DNA of 44,666 nt from SIAJ01 sp036266155 (GCA_036266155.1 DATANR010000087.1:1-44666), one strand, 5' to 3'. Positions 32,455 through 40,585 are shown, numbered from the stretch's first letter. Translations and numbers: made by a program. Notes: generated by a model from the sequence alone, not told the origin.

Positions 32455-32954
32455 TTACTCTTCACGATGTCCAGGCCCGCAATCGGCAAACCCATTACCC
32501 GGACTTCAAACACGAGTTTGTTGTTCACGAACCCTTGCGAGTTGAAGATTGTTTGCCGGCGATCGACACGCACGCCCTTGCCGACGATCACGAGCCGATC
32601 GCCGGGCTGGACGGTGCCGCGGAAGCGCGCCTCGTCCAAGCCGCCGAGGCCGAGCAACTTGCCGGGGCTGACGTGGTTGACCACCGCGTAGTAGCACAGG
32701 AGCTGCGCCGCTGCCTCGCACTGGATCACGCCGGGCAGGACCGGGAAACTTGGGAAGTGCCCGTCGACCCAGAACTCGTCGGTGCGCACGTCCTTGTAGC
32801 CCGCGATGATCTTTTTCGTCGTGTCCATGTAGACGACTGCAGTCAGATGCTCCATGTGCCCGCGGTGCGGCAGCGCCTTGCGGATCTCGTCGCGGCCGGC
32901 GATGACGCGGCTCAAGTCGAGTGTGGCCGGATCGAGGATGGGTGGGGCAGGCAT
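32451..32954 (-). CDS. FabZ-like 3-hydroxyacyl-ACP dehydratase (hotdog fold)
   Basis: 167 residues. Central helix motif GHFPSFPVLPGVIQCEAAAQ contains the catalytic His and Glu of the FabZ family (GHFPxxPxxPGVLxxE). Other blocks are LGGLDEARFRGTVQPGDRL and VRVDRRQTIF. FabZ dehydrates 3-hydroxyacyl-ACP in fatty-acid synthesis. Compared with classic FabZ the N-terminus keeps the LPHR motif, but the protein ends in a slightly longer beta-strand tail. It may be the main FabZ or an accessory copy; no other fatty-acid gene is in the window. It follows the HAD gene after 18 bases and overlaps trmB by 4 bp. Confidence 0.9.
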   Translation of the reverse strand: MPAPPILDPATLDLSRVIAGRDEIRKALPHRGHMEHLTAVVYMDTTKKIIAGYKDVRTDEFWVDGHFPSFPVLPGVIQCEAAAQLLCYYAVVNHVSPGKLLGLGGLDEARFRGTVQPGDRLVIVGKGVRVDRRQTIFNSQGFVNNKLVFEVRVMGLPIAGLDIVKSN

Positions 32955-32972
32955 GGTGAGGGTGTCCGTAAT

Positions 32973-33920
32973 TTAGCCGACAAGCTGAAGCACCTGCTCG
33001 AGATCGGTGAGCAAGGCGTCGGGACGATACTGCGGGTCCTTGAGCTGTTCGCCGGTCGCTTCGAGCGAGTTCTTGTCGCCCGCATAGAGGGCGGTGCGCA
33101 TCCCCCACTTCTTCGCCGGACCAATATCGCGCGTCAAGCTGCTGCCGACGTGCAGGATTTCGTGCGGCTCGATGTCGATGTTGCCCATTGCTTCGACGGC
33201 CGCTCCAAGCAACAGATCCGATGGCTTGCGTGCCTTGGTCGCGAACGACAACGCGCGATTTTCCGTCGGAATCAACGCATCGAAATTCACCGATTCGTCT
33301 TGCTTCACTAGGCCACGAGCCAGTTGCGTCGTCGTGAAGCACTGGCCGTCGGCGAGCAGGCCCTGGCGCATGCCGTTCTCGCTGAGCCCCTTCACCGCGG
33401 CGGCGGCATTCGGGTAAGCGCCGGTCCCCTGCAAGCTCGCGTGGAAGAAATACGCGACCTTCTTGGCATATTCGTTGAGCGCTCCGAAGAAGCTCGCGTC
33501 GAACTTGTAATCCTTCTGGAAGAGTTTCTTGAGGATGCCCTCCCAGATCTTCTCGCTCGGCAGCTCCGGGTATTTGTCCTCGGAAGGCATCAGCCGCTGT
33601 TCGGCCAACGCCTTCTTGTAGATCTCGCGCATGTACTCGGACGGCTGGCCCGGCTTGCGGCTCATCGACCCCCACATCTTGAATTCGTGGATGGTCTTGT
33701 CGAGGGCCACGTTCATCATGAAGTCGTTCTCGACTTCAAACTTCAGGTCACCCTCGGGGATCGCGAGCAATGTTCCGTAGACGGTCCAGAGGACGGCCTT
33801 CACGCCTTCGAGCGACTGGATATGCGGCCGAACCTTGGGCGCGACCGGCTGCGGCGCGGCCGGCCAGGGCAGGCCGCGCGTGTCGAGGTAGGTGGCGTAC
33901 TGGTCGAGGGAGAGGGCCAT
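32973..33920 (-). CDS. HAD-superfamily-like protein lacking the nucleophilic aspartate
   Basis: 315 residues from the ATG at 33920; a TTG at 33929 would add three. The HAD Rossmann fold is recognisable: motif I reads AVLWTVYGTLL, motif III KARKPSDLLLGAAVEAMG, motif IV ILHVGSSLTRDIGPAKKWGM. In active haloacid-dehalogenase-type HADs motif I is FDxYGTL and motif IV GDS; here the nucleophile position is Thr46 and the first acidic residue of motif IV is Ser. A helical cap domain (about 55-170) is present. The usual phosphoaspartyl chemistry should be impossible, so a binding or structural role is likely. First gene of the HAD-FabZ-TrmB-ATP-grasp run. Confidence 0.87.
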   Translation of the reverse strand: MALSLDQYATYLDTRGLPWPAAPQPVAPKVRPHIQSLEGVKAVLWTVYGTLLAIPEGDLKFEVENDFMMNVALDKTIHEFKMWGSMSRKPGQPSEYMREIYKKALAEQRLMPSEDKYPELPSEKIWEGILKKLFQKDYKFDASFFGALNEYAKKVAYFFHASLQGTGAYPNAAAAVKGLSENGMRQGLLADGQCFTTTQLARGLVKQDESVNFDALIPTENRALSFATKARKPSDLLLGAAVEAMGNIDIEPHEILHVGSSLTRDIGPAKKWGMRTALYAGDKNSLEATGEQLKDPQYRPDALLTDLEQVLQLVG

Positions 33921-33959
33921 TCCGCTCAAGCTATCAGTCGTGCGCGGGGAATGTCAAGG

Positions 33960-33979
33960 CGCTACGCAGCAAGCGGCGG
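33960..33979. repeat. CGCTACGCCGCAAGCGGCGG repeat, copy 4 (one mismatch)
   Basis: CGCTACGCAGCAAGCGGCGG lies immediately next to the stop codon of the DUF1501 gene (33980-33982), in the 59-base gap before the HAD gene. It is the only fully intergenic copy. Confidence 0.75.
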
Positions 33980-35431
33980 TTATGCGAGGAGATCCTTGAT
34001 CACCTTGGCAGGTTCGACGCCCGTGAGCCGTTGGTCGAGGCCCTGGTACTTGAACGTGAATTTCTCGTGATCGAGGCCCAGCAGCTTCAGCACCGTCGCG
34101 TGGAAGTCGTGAATGTGGCACGGGTCCTTCACAATATTGTAGCTGAAGTCGTCGGTCTCACCGTAGACCTGGCCGCCGCGAGCGCCGCCGCCGGCCATCC
34201 ACATCGTGAAATTGCGCGGATGATGGTCGCGGCCATAGTTGGTCTTCGACAGGCCGCCCTGTGAGTAGATCGTCCGTCCGAACTCGCCGCCCCAGATGAC
34301 GAGCGTCGAATCAAGCATGCCCTTGCGCTTGAGGTCTTGGATCAGCCCGTAACACGGCTGATCGACGTCGCGGCACTGATCGGGAAGTCGGCCGGCGACA
34401 TTGCCGTGCGTGTCCCAGTTGTTGTGATAAATCTGCACGAAGCGGACGCCGCGTTCGACCATGCGGCGGGCCATGAGCACCGAGTTCGCGAATGTGCCCG
34501 GCTTGCGCACGTCCGGCCCATAGAGATCGAGCGTCTTGATGTCTTCCTTGTTGATGTCGGTCAATTCCGGCACGCTCGACTGCATGCGGAAGGCCATCTC
34601 GTATTGCTGGATGCGCGTCTGTGTTTCCGGGTCGCCAACTTGTTGAAGGTTCATCTCATTGAGCTTCTTGAGTCCGTCGAGCGTCTTGCGGCGCACCTCG
34701 GCGGAAACGCCCGGCGGATTGTTGATGAACAGGATCGGGTCGCCCTTGGCCCGGAACGAGACGCCGGCATGTTCGCCGGACAGGTAGCCACTGGACCAGA
34801 GGCGAGCCGAAATCGCCTGCACCTGCTCCTGGTTGGACGGCGTCGCCACGAGCACCACGAACGTCGGCAGATTTTGATTGAGCGAGCCGAGTCCATAACT
34901 TGCCCAGGCGCCGAGGCACGGCCGACCCGTCACCTGGTTGCCAGTTTGCATATACGTGATGGCCGGCTCGTGGTTGATCGCCTCCGTGTGCATCGAGCGA
35001 ATGAAGCACATGTCGTCGACCATCTTGGCCTTCCATGGCAACAGTTCCGAAAGCCACATGCCGGACTTGCCGTGTTGAGCAAACTTGTATTTCGTCGGTG
35101 CAATCGGGAACCGGGCTTGACCCGAGGTCATGGTTGTGAGCCGCTGGCCCTTGCGGACCGAGTCGGGCAAGTCCTTGTCGTACCACTCCTGCATCTTCGG
35201 CTTGTGGTCGAAGAGGTCGAGTTGGCTGGGGCCGCCGACCATGTGCAGATAGATGACATTCTTCGCCTTGGCCGGGAAGTGCGTCTCCGGCAGAGCGGCG
35301 TTGAGGCCGGTCTTGGTGCCGCCTGCGGCACGTGCGTCCTGGCCGAGCAGCGACCCGAGGGCGGCCGCGCCGAGGATGTTCGCGCCGCTGGCGAAGAAGT
35401 GTCGGCGGGTGAGGTTATTGAAAGCGTTCAT
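33980..35431 (-). CDS. DUF1501 protein (Tat-exported, sulfatase/phosphatase-like fold)
   Basis: 483 residues. Twin-arginine signal LTRRHFFASGANILGAAALG (about 7-27). DUF1501 core: VIYLHMVGGPSQLDLFDHKP, MHTEAINHEPAI, IYHNNWDTHGN, VIWGGEFGRTIYSQG, GRDHHPRNFTMWMAGGG, DFHATVLKLLGLDHEKFTF and GLDQRLTGVEP. This is the longer, classic form found beside PSCyt1-DUF1549-DUF1553 proteins, whereas the shorter DUF1501 at 11563 belongs to a different subgroup. It is 67 bases behind its partner gene, with a perfect palindrome (35461-35484) in between. Function unknown; the export and partners suggest periplasmic turnover of a complex substrate. Confidence 0.95.
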   Translation of the reverse strand: MNAFNNLTRRHFFASGANILGAAALGSLLGQDARAAGGTKTGLNAALPETHFPAKAKNVIYLHMVGGPSQLDLFDHKPKMQEWYDKDLPDSVRKGQRLTTMTSGQARFPIAPTKYKFAQHGKSGMWLSELLPWKAKMVDDMCFIRSMHTEAINHEPAITYMQTGNQVTGRPCLGAWASYGLGSLNQNLPTFVVLVATPSNQEQVQAISARLWSSGYLSGEHAGVSFRAKGDPILFINNPPGVSAEVRRKTLDGLKKLNEMNLQQVGDPETQTRIQQYEMAFRMQSSVPELTDINKEDIKTLDLYGPDVRKPGTFANSVLMARRMVERGVRFVQIYHNNWDTHGNVAGRLPDQCRDVDQPCYGLIQDLKRKGMLDSTLVIWGGEFGRTIYSQGGLSKTNYGRDHHPRNFTMWMAGGGARGGQVYGETDDFSYNIVKDPCHIHDFHATVLKLLGLDHEKFTFKYQGLDQRLTGVEPAKVIKDLLA

Positions 35432-35460
35432 GGTATTTTCGCGTTAGGAGAAACTACTTC

Positions 35461-35484
35461 TCGTTTAGCGTCGACGCTAAACGA
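35461..35484. repeat. Perfect 24-bp palindrome between the DUF1553 and DUF1501 genes
   Basis: TCGTTTAGCGTC followed directly by its exact reverse complement, centred on a SalI-like GTCGAC, with no loop. It sits in the short gap of the operon, 29 bases before the DUF1501 ATG. It could be an operator, an RNA processing stem or another dispersed element. Confidence 0.7.
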
Positions 35485-35498
35485 ATTGGAAAAACACG

Positions 35499-38400
35499 TT
35501 ACTTGTTCAACACCTCATCCAGATTCATCAACTCATTCGCCAACATCGTCCACGCGGCCAACTCGCTCGCGTCCATCTTCGGATCGGCTTTCGATTCGCC
35601 GTACGCGATCAGTTTCTTGGCCTCTTCCGGCTTCTGCTTGTACTCGGCGAGCAACTCGTTCAGCCCCGCCTGCACCACGGCCAATTCCTCCGCTTTGAAC
35701 GACCGGGCCAGCAGCCGACGGGCGATGAAGTCGATGCGTTGCTCCGCTTTGTCGCCGCCTTCCTTGAGTGCCGTCTGGGCCAGCACGCGGGCGGCTTCGA
35801 CGAACTGCGCGTCGTTGAGCGTCAGCAGGGCCTGCAAGGGGGTATTCGTCCGCTCGCGGCGGACTGCACACGTCTCGCGGTTCGGGGCATTGAGAATGTC
35901 CATCGAGGCCGGCGGGGCCGCACGCTTCCAGAACGTGTACATACTGCGGCGATAAAGATTGTCGCCGCTGTCACGCCGGTAATCGCGCGTGTTGCTGCCG
36001 ATCATTGCGACCGCTTCCCAGACGCCATCGGGCTGGTAGGGCTTTACGCTGGGGCCGCCGAGTTTCCGCACGAGCAGGCCGCTCGACGCGAGCGCGTAGT
36101 CACGGACCATTTCTGCATCCATGCGGAACCGCGGGCCGCGGCTCAGCAGCCGATTCTGCGGATCCTTTTCCTTCTTCTCGGGCGCGACCGTGGCGGCTTG
36201 ACGATAGGTCGCCGATGTCACAAGCAGCTTGAAGAACTGCTTCATGTCCCAATTCTTTTCGCGGAACTCGATGGCCAACCAGTCGAGCAACTCGGGGTGC
36301 GACGGCAGTTCGCCCGTGACGCCAAAGTCGCCCGCGGTCCGCACGATGCCGGTGCCGTACAGTTCCTGCCAGAAGCGGTTGACCGTCACGCGAGCCGTCA
36401 GCGGATGGTCCGGCTTGAGCAGCCACTTTGCCAGCCCGAGTCGGTTCCTCGGCAGATCGCTTGCCATTGCGGGCAGCGACTTCGGCACGTCCGGCGTCAC
36501 CTTGTCCTTGCGGCGATCGTACTCGCCGCGATTCAGAACGAAGGCCATTGCCGGCGTGCCCTTCTCGGCCATGACGAAGCTGACGGCGCCGCGTGACTTG
36601 ATGACGATTTCTTCCTGTTGCAATTTGGCCAACTCGGCCGTCGCGTCCTTGTAAGGTTGATCCATGCCGATCAGCCACCACGCGAAGAGTTCATCCTTCT
36701 CCGGCTGCGTCCGCTTGTCGGCCGGCTTGCCCAGGATCGACGCGGCCCGCGTCGCCTTGGCCAGATTCTCGACTTCCGGGCCGTCGAGCCGACGATCGTA
36801 AACGCGCACGTCTTCGAGCAAAAGCTGCTTGAGCCGTTCGCTCGTCCCGCGTTGGCCGATCTTGAACGCAACCGGCGTCTTCAAGCTCGACGTTGACTTC
36901 AGCGTTTCCGTCATCGTGTCGGTCGGCTGCAAGGCCCCGTCGAGAAAAATCTTCACGCCCGCGGCCTTGGCCGAGCCGTCGTAGGTGATGAAGACATGAT
37001 GCCAGTCGTTCGGCGGGTTGATCGGGTTCTTGGTCAACACCTTGAGCCCGTCTGCCGGCCACTTGCTGACGATGTGCGTGCCGATCTTGCCGTTCTCGAA
37101 CCAGAGGTCCCAGCCGCGATAGTCCTTGGTGTTGTCCATCCGCGAGAAGACGGCGCCCGTCTGGCCGCGTGCTGGGAACTTGACCCACGCGCCGAACGAA
37201 AACGCTTGCTTCATGTCGAAGTCGCCGGCGTCCGAAACCTCCAGAGCCTTGCCTTCTTTCAAGCTGAACGCCTTCGACCCGGTGCGGCCCGGCTCCCACG
37301 CGAAGCCGCTGTCGAGCGTTACCGCCCGCGTCTTGTTCGCGACGATCAGATCAAGCACATTGCCTTCGCCCTTCGTGAGCGCAGCTTGCAAGATGAGGCC
37401 GTTCGTCGGAACCTTGGCGGCGATGTCCTCGGCCCGCACTTGTGCGACCCATTTGTCAAACTCGCCGCGCGCGGCTTGCTTGCGGGCGGCCGCCTTGGCC
37501 TTCGCGGCTTCGACGTCTTTCGCCAACACGTCCCACCGGGCCCGGTCGTCCGGCCGCGGCACGAACACGATCGGCGGCGTATTGCTCACGTTACCGTCCA
37601 TCGCGGCTTGCGTTGTGTTGTTGAAGAAGGCCGACAATGAGTAAAAGTCTTTCTGCGTGATCGGATCGAATTTGTGATCGTGGCAGACCGCACAGCCAGC
37701 GGTCAGGCCCATCCACGTTTGCGCGGTCGTTTCCGTGCGGTCGCGAGCGTAGAGGACTAGGTACTCCTCATCAATCGCGCCGCCTTCGTTCGTGGTGATG
37801 TTGCACCGATTGAAGCCGGACGCCAGTTGCTGGTCGAGCGTCGGGTTCGGCAACAGGTCGCCAGCGAGTTGTTCGATGGTGAACTTGTCGAATGGCTGAT
37901 TGGCGTTGAACGCCTTGATGACTTCTTCGCGATAGGCCCAGATTTCACGGTAATTGTCAAAGTGGATGCCGTGACTGTCGGCATAGCGAGCGACGTCGAG
38001 CCAGTAACGTCCGCGATGCTCGCCCCACGCCGGCAACGCCATCAGCTTCTCGACGAACTTTTCGTAGGCGTCCGTGGCCATGTCATTAACGAACGCCTCG
38101 ACGTCTTTCGGATCGGGCGGCAGGCCGGTCAGGTCGAGCGACAGCCGACGGGCAATGGTACGTCGATCGGCTTCCGGGGCCGGCGTCAGTCCGGCCGCTT
38201 CGAGTTTCGCCAAAACGAAGCGGTCGATCGGATTGCGCACCCACGCTTCGTTCTTGACCATTGGCAACGTCGGGCGCGTCGGCGGAATGAAGGACCAGTG
38301 CGCCTGATATTCGGCTCCCTCGGCGATCCACTGCTTGAGCGTTTCCTTCTGTTTGGCCGTCAGCGTCTTGTTCGTCTTGTGCGGGGGCATTACCTCAGAT

Positions 38401-38717
38401 TTTTCCGCGGAGAAGATGCGCGCGATGAGGGCGCTCTTCTCAGGCTTGCCCGGGGCGATCGCCTCTGCCTTGATGGCCGCGTCGCGCTGATCGAGGCGAA
38501 GGTCTGCCTTGCGCGCGGCACTATCCGGCCCGTGGCATGCGAAACAGTTGTCCGCGAGGATGGGCCGCACGTCGCGGTTGTACTCAAGCTTCCCGGCCGT
38601 CGCGGGTGCGGTTATGGCAAGCACAGCGGCGAGCGTCGAGGCGTAAGCCCGACGTGGTTGCCGCTGACACGTGGGGCTTACGCCTCGACGCTCACCACGG
38701 GTGCAAAGGAATCTCAT
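35499..38717 (-). CDS. PSCyt1-DUF1549-LamG-DUF1553 planctomycete cytochrome-type protein
   Basis: 1072 residues. PSCyt1 domain (about 43-135) with NCFACHGPDSAARKADLRLD (Cys58, Cys61, His62), a heme-binding CxxCH; DUF1549 (about 160-365) with a second CAVCHDHKFDP (Cys342, Cys345, His346); a concanavalin/LamG-like domain (about 470-660, DFDMKQAFSFGAWVKFP, DWHHVFITYDGSAKAAG); DUF1553 (about 760-1030, NRFWQELYGTGIVRTAGDFG). The signal region is broken by a palindrome (38631-38693) encoding about 20 residues before STLAAVLAITAPATAG. The start overlaps the GntR gene stop by 4 bp (ATGA). The LamG domain suggests polysaccharide binding, and the hemes suggest redox chemistry. Confidence 0.95.
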   Translation of the reverse strand: MRFLCTRGERRGVSPTCQRQPRRAYASTLAAVLAITAPATAGKLEYNRDVRPILADNCFACHGPDSAARKADLRLDQRDAAIKAEAIAPGKPEKSALIARIFSAEKSEVMPPHKTNKTLTAKQKETLKQWIAEGAEYQAHWSFIPPTRPTLPMVKNEAWVRNPIDRFVLAKLEAAGLTPAPEADRRTIARRLSLDLTGLPPDPKDVEAFVNDMATDAYEKFVEKLMALPAWGEHRGRYWLDVARYADSHGIHFDNYREIWAYREEVIKAFNANQPFDKFTIEQLAGDLLPNPTLDQQLASGFNRCNITTNEGGAIDEEYLVLYARDRTETTAQTWMGLTAGCAVCHDHKFDPITQKDFYSLSAFFNNTTQAAMDGNVSNTPPIVFVPRPDDRARWDVLAKDVEAAKAKAAARKQAARGEFDKWVAQVRAEDIAAKVPTNGLILQAALTKGEGNVLDLIVANKTRAVTLDSGFAWEPGRTGSKAFSLKEGKALEVSDAGDFDMKQAFSFGAWVKFPARGQTGAVFSRMDNTKDYRGWDLWFENGKIGTHIVSKWPADGLKVLTKNPINPPNDWHHVFITYDGSAKAAGVKIFLDGALQPTDTMTETLKSTSSLKTPVAFKIGQRGTSERLKQLLLEDVRVYDRRLDGPEVENLAKATRAASILGKPADKRTQPEKDELFAWWLIGMDQPYKDATAELAKLQQEEIVIKSRGAVSFVMAEKGTPAMAFVLNRGEYDRRKDKVTPDVPKSLPAMASDLPRNRLGLAKWLLKPDHPLTARVTVNRFWQELYGTGIVRTAGDFGVTGELPSHPELLDWLAIEFREKNWDMKQFFKLLVTSATYRQAATVAPEKKEKDPQNRLLSRGPRFRMDAEMVRDYALASSGLLVRKLGGPSVKPYQPDGVWEAVAMIGSNTRDYRRDSGDNLYRRSMYTFWKRAAPPASMDILNAPNRETCAVRRERTNTPLQALLTLNDAQFVEAARVLAQTALKEGGDKAEQRIDFIARRLLARSFKAEELAVVQAGLNELLAEYKQKPEEAKKLIAYGESKADPKMDASELAAWTMLANELMNLDEVLNK
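38631..38693. repeat. Palindromic repeat inserted in the signal-peptide region of the cytochrome-type protein
   Basis: Arms of 26 bp (38631-38656 and 38668-38693, one mismatch; the outer 20 bp are perfect) flank an 11-base loop. The arm contains GTCGAGGCGTAAGCCC. It encodes residues about 9-29 of the 1072-residue protein, directly before the hydrophobic signal core. Confidence 0.88.
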
Positions 38718-39463
38718 CGGCGGCTCCGTTTTGTCTTTCCGTTATTCGTGGCGTGGCCGTTGACTTCGGAGGGGCGGACAGGCAAGGCGCGCGACCAATA
38801 CTTGATGCCGGACCGGATGTGGTTCGCCATCGCGCGGCGGGCCTGTTTGGCATCGCCGGCGCGAAGGGCCTCGACGATCGCGAGGTGCTCGCCCGCCTCC
38901 TGGGCCAGCCGGCGATAGTCGTTCTTCGCGTCGTCGTGTTCCCAGGCCACGTCGCGAAAGGCCCGGAACAGCATCTTCAGTCGGCCGATTTCCTTGGCGA
39001 GGAACGCATTGCCGCAGGATTCGGCAATCGCATCGTGCAGCCGCGTGTCGAGCGTTCGTGCTTCGTCAATCAATTCCGGACCCAAGGAACGCCGCGCTTT
39101 CATGCGCCCGAAGGCGTCGGCCAGAGCGTCCAACTCCGAGAGAGCAATTTGGCCGCACGCGAGCCGTGTCGCTTCGCATTCGAGCACCCGACGAACTTGG
39201 CAAACTTCGCGGACTTCCTGCCTTGACACGCGGCGCACGACGGCCCCGCGGTTCGGTTGCAAGTCGATGATGCCCATGCCAGCGAGGGCAATCAACGCTT
39301 CACGCACCGGCGTATGGCTGACGCCAAAGCGTGCAGCGACATCTTGGGTCACGAGGTGCTCGCCAGCTCGCACACGGCCGGAAAACACGTCGCCCAGCAG
39401 AGAGGCAACCAAGGCCGCCCGGCGATGCCCGCGGCCAGCTTCGGTGGATGTTCGCAAGGTCAT
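38714..39463 (-). CDS. GntR-family transcriptional regulator, FCD subfamily
   Basis: 249 residues. Winged helix-turn-helix at about 13-75 (GEHLVTQDVAARFGVSHTPV, REALIALAGMGIIDL), followed by the FCD ligand domain (about 85-215) with likely metal ligands in LDTRLHDAIAES, GEHLAIVEAL and MANHIRSG. FCD regulators usually respond to carboxylic acids or sugar acids and repress adjacent catabolic genes. Here the regulator is first in an operon with the PSCyt1-DUF1553 and DUF1501 proteins, its stop overlapping the next start, so it probably controls this pair and itself. The C-terminus ends in a basic tail. Possible operator repeats lie 40-70 bases upstream (39505-39534). Confidence 0.94.
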   Translation of the reverse strand: MTLRTSTEAGRGHRRAALVASLLGDVFSGRVRAGEHLVTQDVAARFGVSHTPVREALIALAGMGIIDLQPNRGAVVRRVSRQEVREVCQVRRVLECEATRLACGQIALSELDALADAFGRMKARRSLGPELIDEARTLDTRLHDAIAESCGNAFLAKEIGRLKMLFRAFRDVAWEHDDAKNDYRRLAQEAGEHLAIVEALRAGDAKQARRAMANHIRSGIKYWSRALPVRPSEVNGHATNNGKTKRSRR

Positions 39464-39504
39464 TTTTAACGAGGCGACAACCAGGCGGGAGTTACAGGCA
39501 GGCT

Positions 39505-39534
39505 TCTATCAAACTCTATTGGGATTCTATAGAA
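39505..39534. promoter_or_regulatory. Phased TCTAT repeats upstream of the GntR gene, possible operator
   Basis: TCTAT occurs at 39505-39509, 39515-39519 and 39526-39530, at steps of 10 and 11 bases, so on one face of the helix. The last one is part of the perfect 10-bp palindrome TTCTATAGAA (39525-39534). The position before the regulator start (39463) suits autoregulation. The rest of the gap to the divergent hydrolase shows only the repeat at 39606-39652. Confidence 0.35.
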
Positions 39535-39605
39535 CTCGACGCCGTGAATCAAGTGGGTAATTCGCAGCCACGAGCAAAGCCTCACAGACGTAGGTGGATT
39601 CGTAA

Positions 39606-39652
39606 GAATTCAGCTCATCGACCAGCCCCCTGAATCCCTCACGAATTCAGCT
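39606..39652. repeat. Direct GAATTCAGCT repeat in the gntR-hydrolase gap
   Basis: GAATTCAGCT is present at 39606-39615 and 39643-39652, with a related inverted CTGAATCCC between them and ATTCGTAAGAAT overlapping the first. The pattern looks like a decayed dispersed element. No gene is seen in the 342-base gap 39464-39805. Confidence 0.45.
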
Positions 39653-39805
39653 ACAACGACCGCCCGTATAGATCGACTTTTCCAATTGTATCGCCTGTAG
39701 CGAGTCGGCTTCCCGATCCGATTCGGTGGACGGCGTCTGTTTCGCTCGCGCTCGCCGGCACGACTTCTACACTTGGAACGGCATCTGTTCCGGCGGAGGA
39801 GACGC

Positions 39806-40585
39806 TTGTCCACGTCGATTGCTCGTGCGACATTGAGATTCACCGGGCTTTGCATGCTCGTCGGCTGCGCTGCCCCGCAGCCGCGCACGTCGTCATATAA
39901 GCCGTCTGAACCGCCGCAAGGAATCGTGCTGGTCGCGGACGGTGCCGGCGGCGCGCACGAGGCTTCGCTCGCGTTGGCGGCGGCGGTGAAGAAGGCCGGA
40001 TTGCCGCTGACGGTCACTTCCTTTAACTGGACGCACGGCGTCGGCCGCGGCATCGCGGACATGACGGACGTCGAGCACGCCCGCGAGGAAGCCGAACAAT
40101 TGGCAGGTATGATTCGCCGATACCGAGCACGCGATCCCAACGTACCCATCTATCTCGTCGGCTACAGTGCGGGCGCCCACGTCGCGCTGGAAGCAACGCG
40201 CTGGCTGGAACCGAAGAGCATCGAGCGGATGATCCTACTAGCTCCTGCCGTGGCGTCGGATTACGATGTGCGGCCAGCGCTCGCCGTGTCCCGCGATGGC
40301 ATCGACGCGTTCATCAGCGAGCGTGATCGCCTGTACCTGCGACTCGGCACCGACCTCGTCGGTACTGCCGACGGCCAACGCGGCGCCGCGGCGGCCGGTC
40401 GCGTCGGCTTCGATGCACCGACCGTCGGGGCCAGCGATCCACTCGCACGCCAACTGCGCCAGCATCCCTGGAATCCGAGCGTCGCCTGGACTGGCAACGA
40501 CGGCAGTCACGGGGGTAGTTTGAGTGGGCCGTATGTGCGGGCTTATCTGCTGCCGTTGTTGGACACGTCCACGAAAAGAAACTGA
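39806..40585 (+). CDS. Lipoprotein alpha/beta hydrolase
   Basis: 259 residues from a TTG at 39806, chosen because GGAGG lies six bases upstream; a TTG at 39773 would add 11 residues. A lipoprotein signal follows: basic start, hydrophobic LCMLVGC with the lipobox cysteine in VGCAAP. The alpha/beta-hydrolase domain has GIVLVADGAGG, the nucleophile elbow YLVGYSAGAHVALEATRW (Ser in GYSAG), LLAPAVASDYDV, and a late His in NDGSHGGS that is the likely catalytic base. The acidic member is not clear. Probably a membrane-anchored esterase or lipase-like enzyme of unknown substrate. It converges with the GH2 gene, 24 bases between stops. Confidence 0.83.
   Translation: MSTSIARATLRFTGLCMLVGCAAPQPRTSSYKPSEPPQGIVLVADGAGGAHEASLALAAAVKKAGLPLTVTSFNWTHGVGRGIADMTDVEHAREEAEQLAGMIRRYRARDPNVPIYLVGYSAGAHVALEATRWLEPKSIERMILLAPAVASDYDVRPALAVSRDGIDAFISERDRLYLRLGTDLVGTADGQRGAAAAGRVGFDAPTVGASDPLARQLRQHPWNPSVAWTGNDGSHGGSLSGPYVRAYLLPLLDTSTKRN

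Noticed and set aside
34337..36596. Plus-strand frames of 453 and 285 residues opposite DUF1501 and the cytochrome-type protein
   Set aside because: Antisense to strongly conserved genes and Arg/His-rich, as expected of reversed GC-rich codons.
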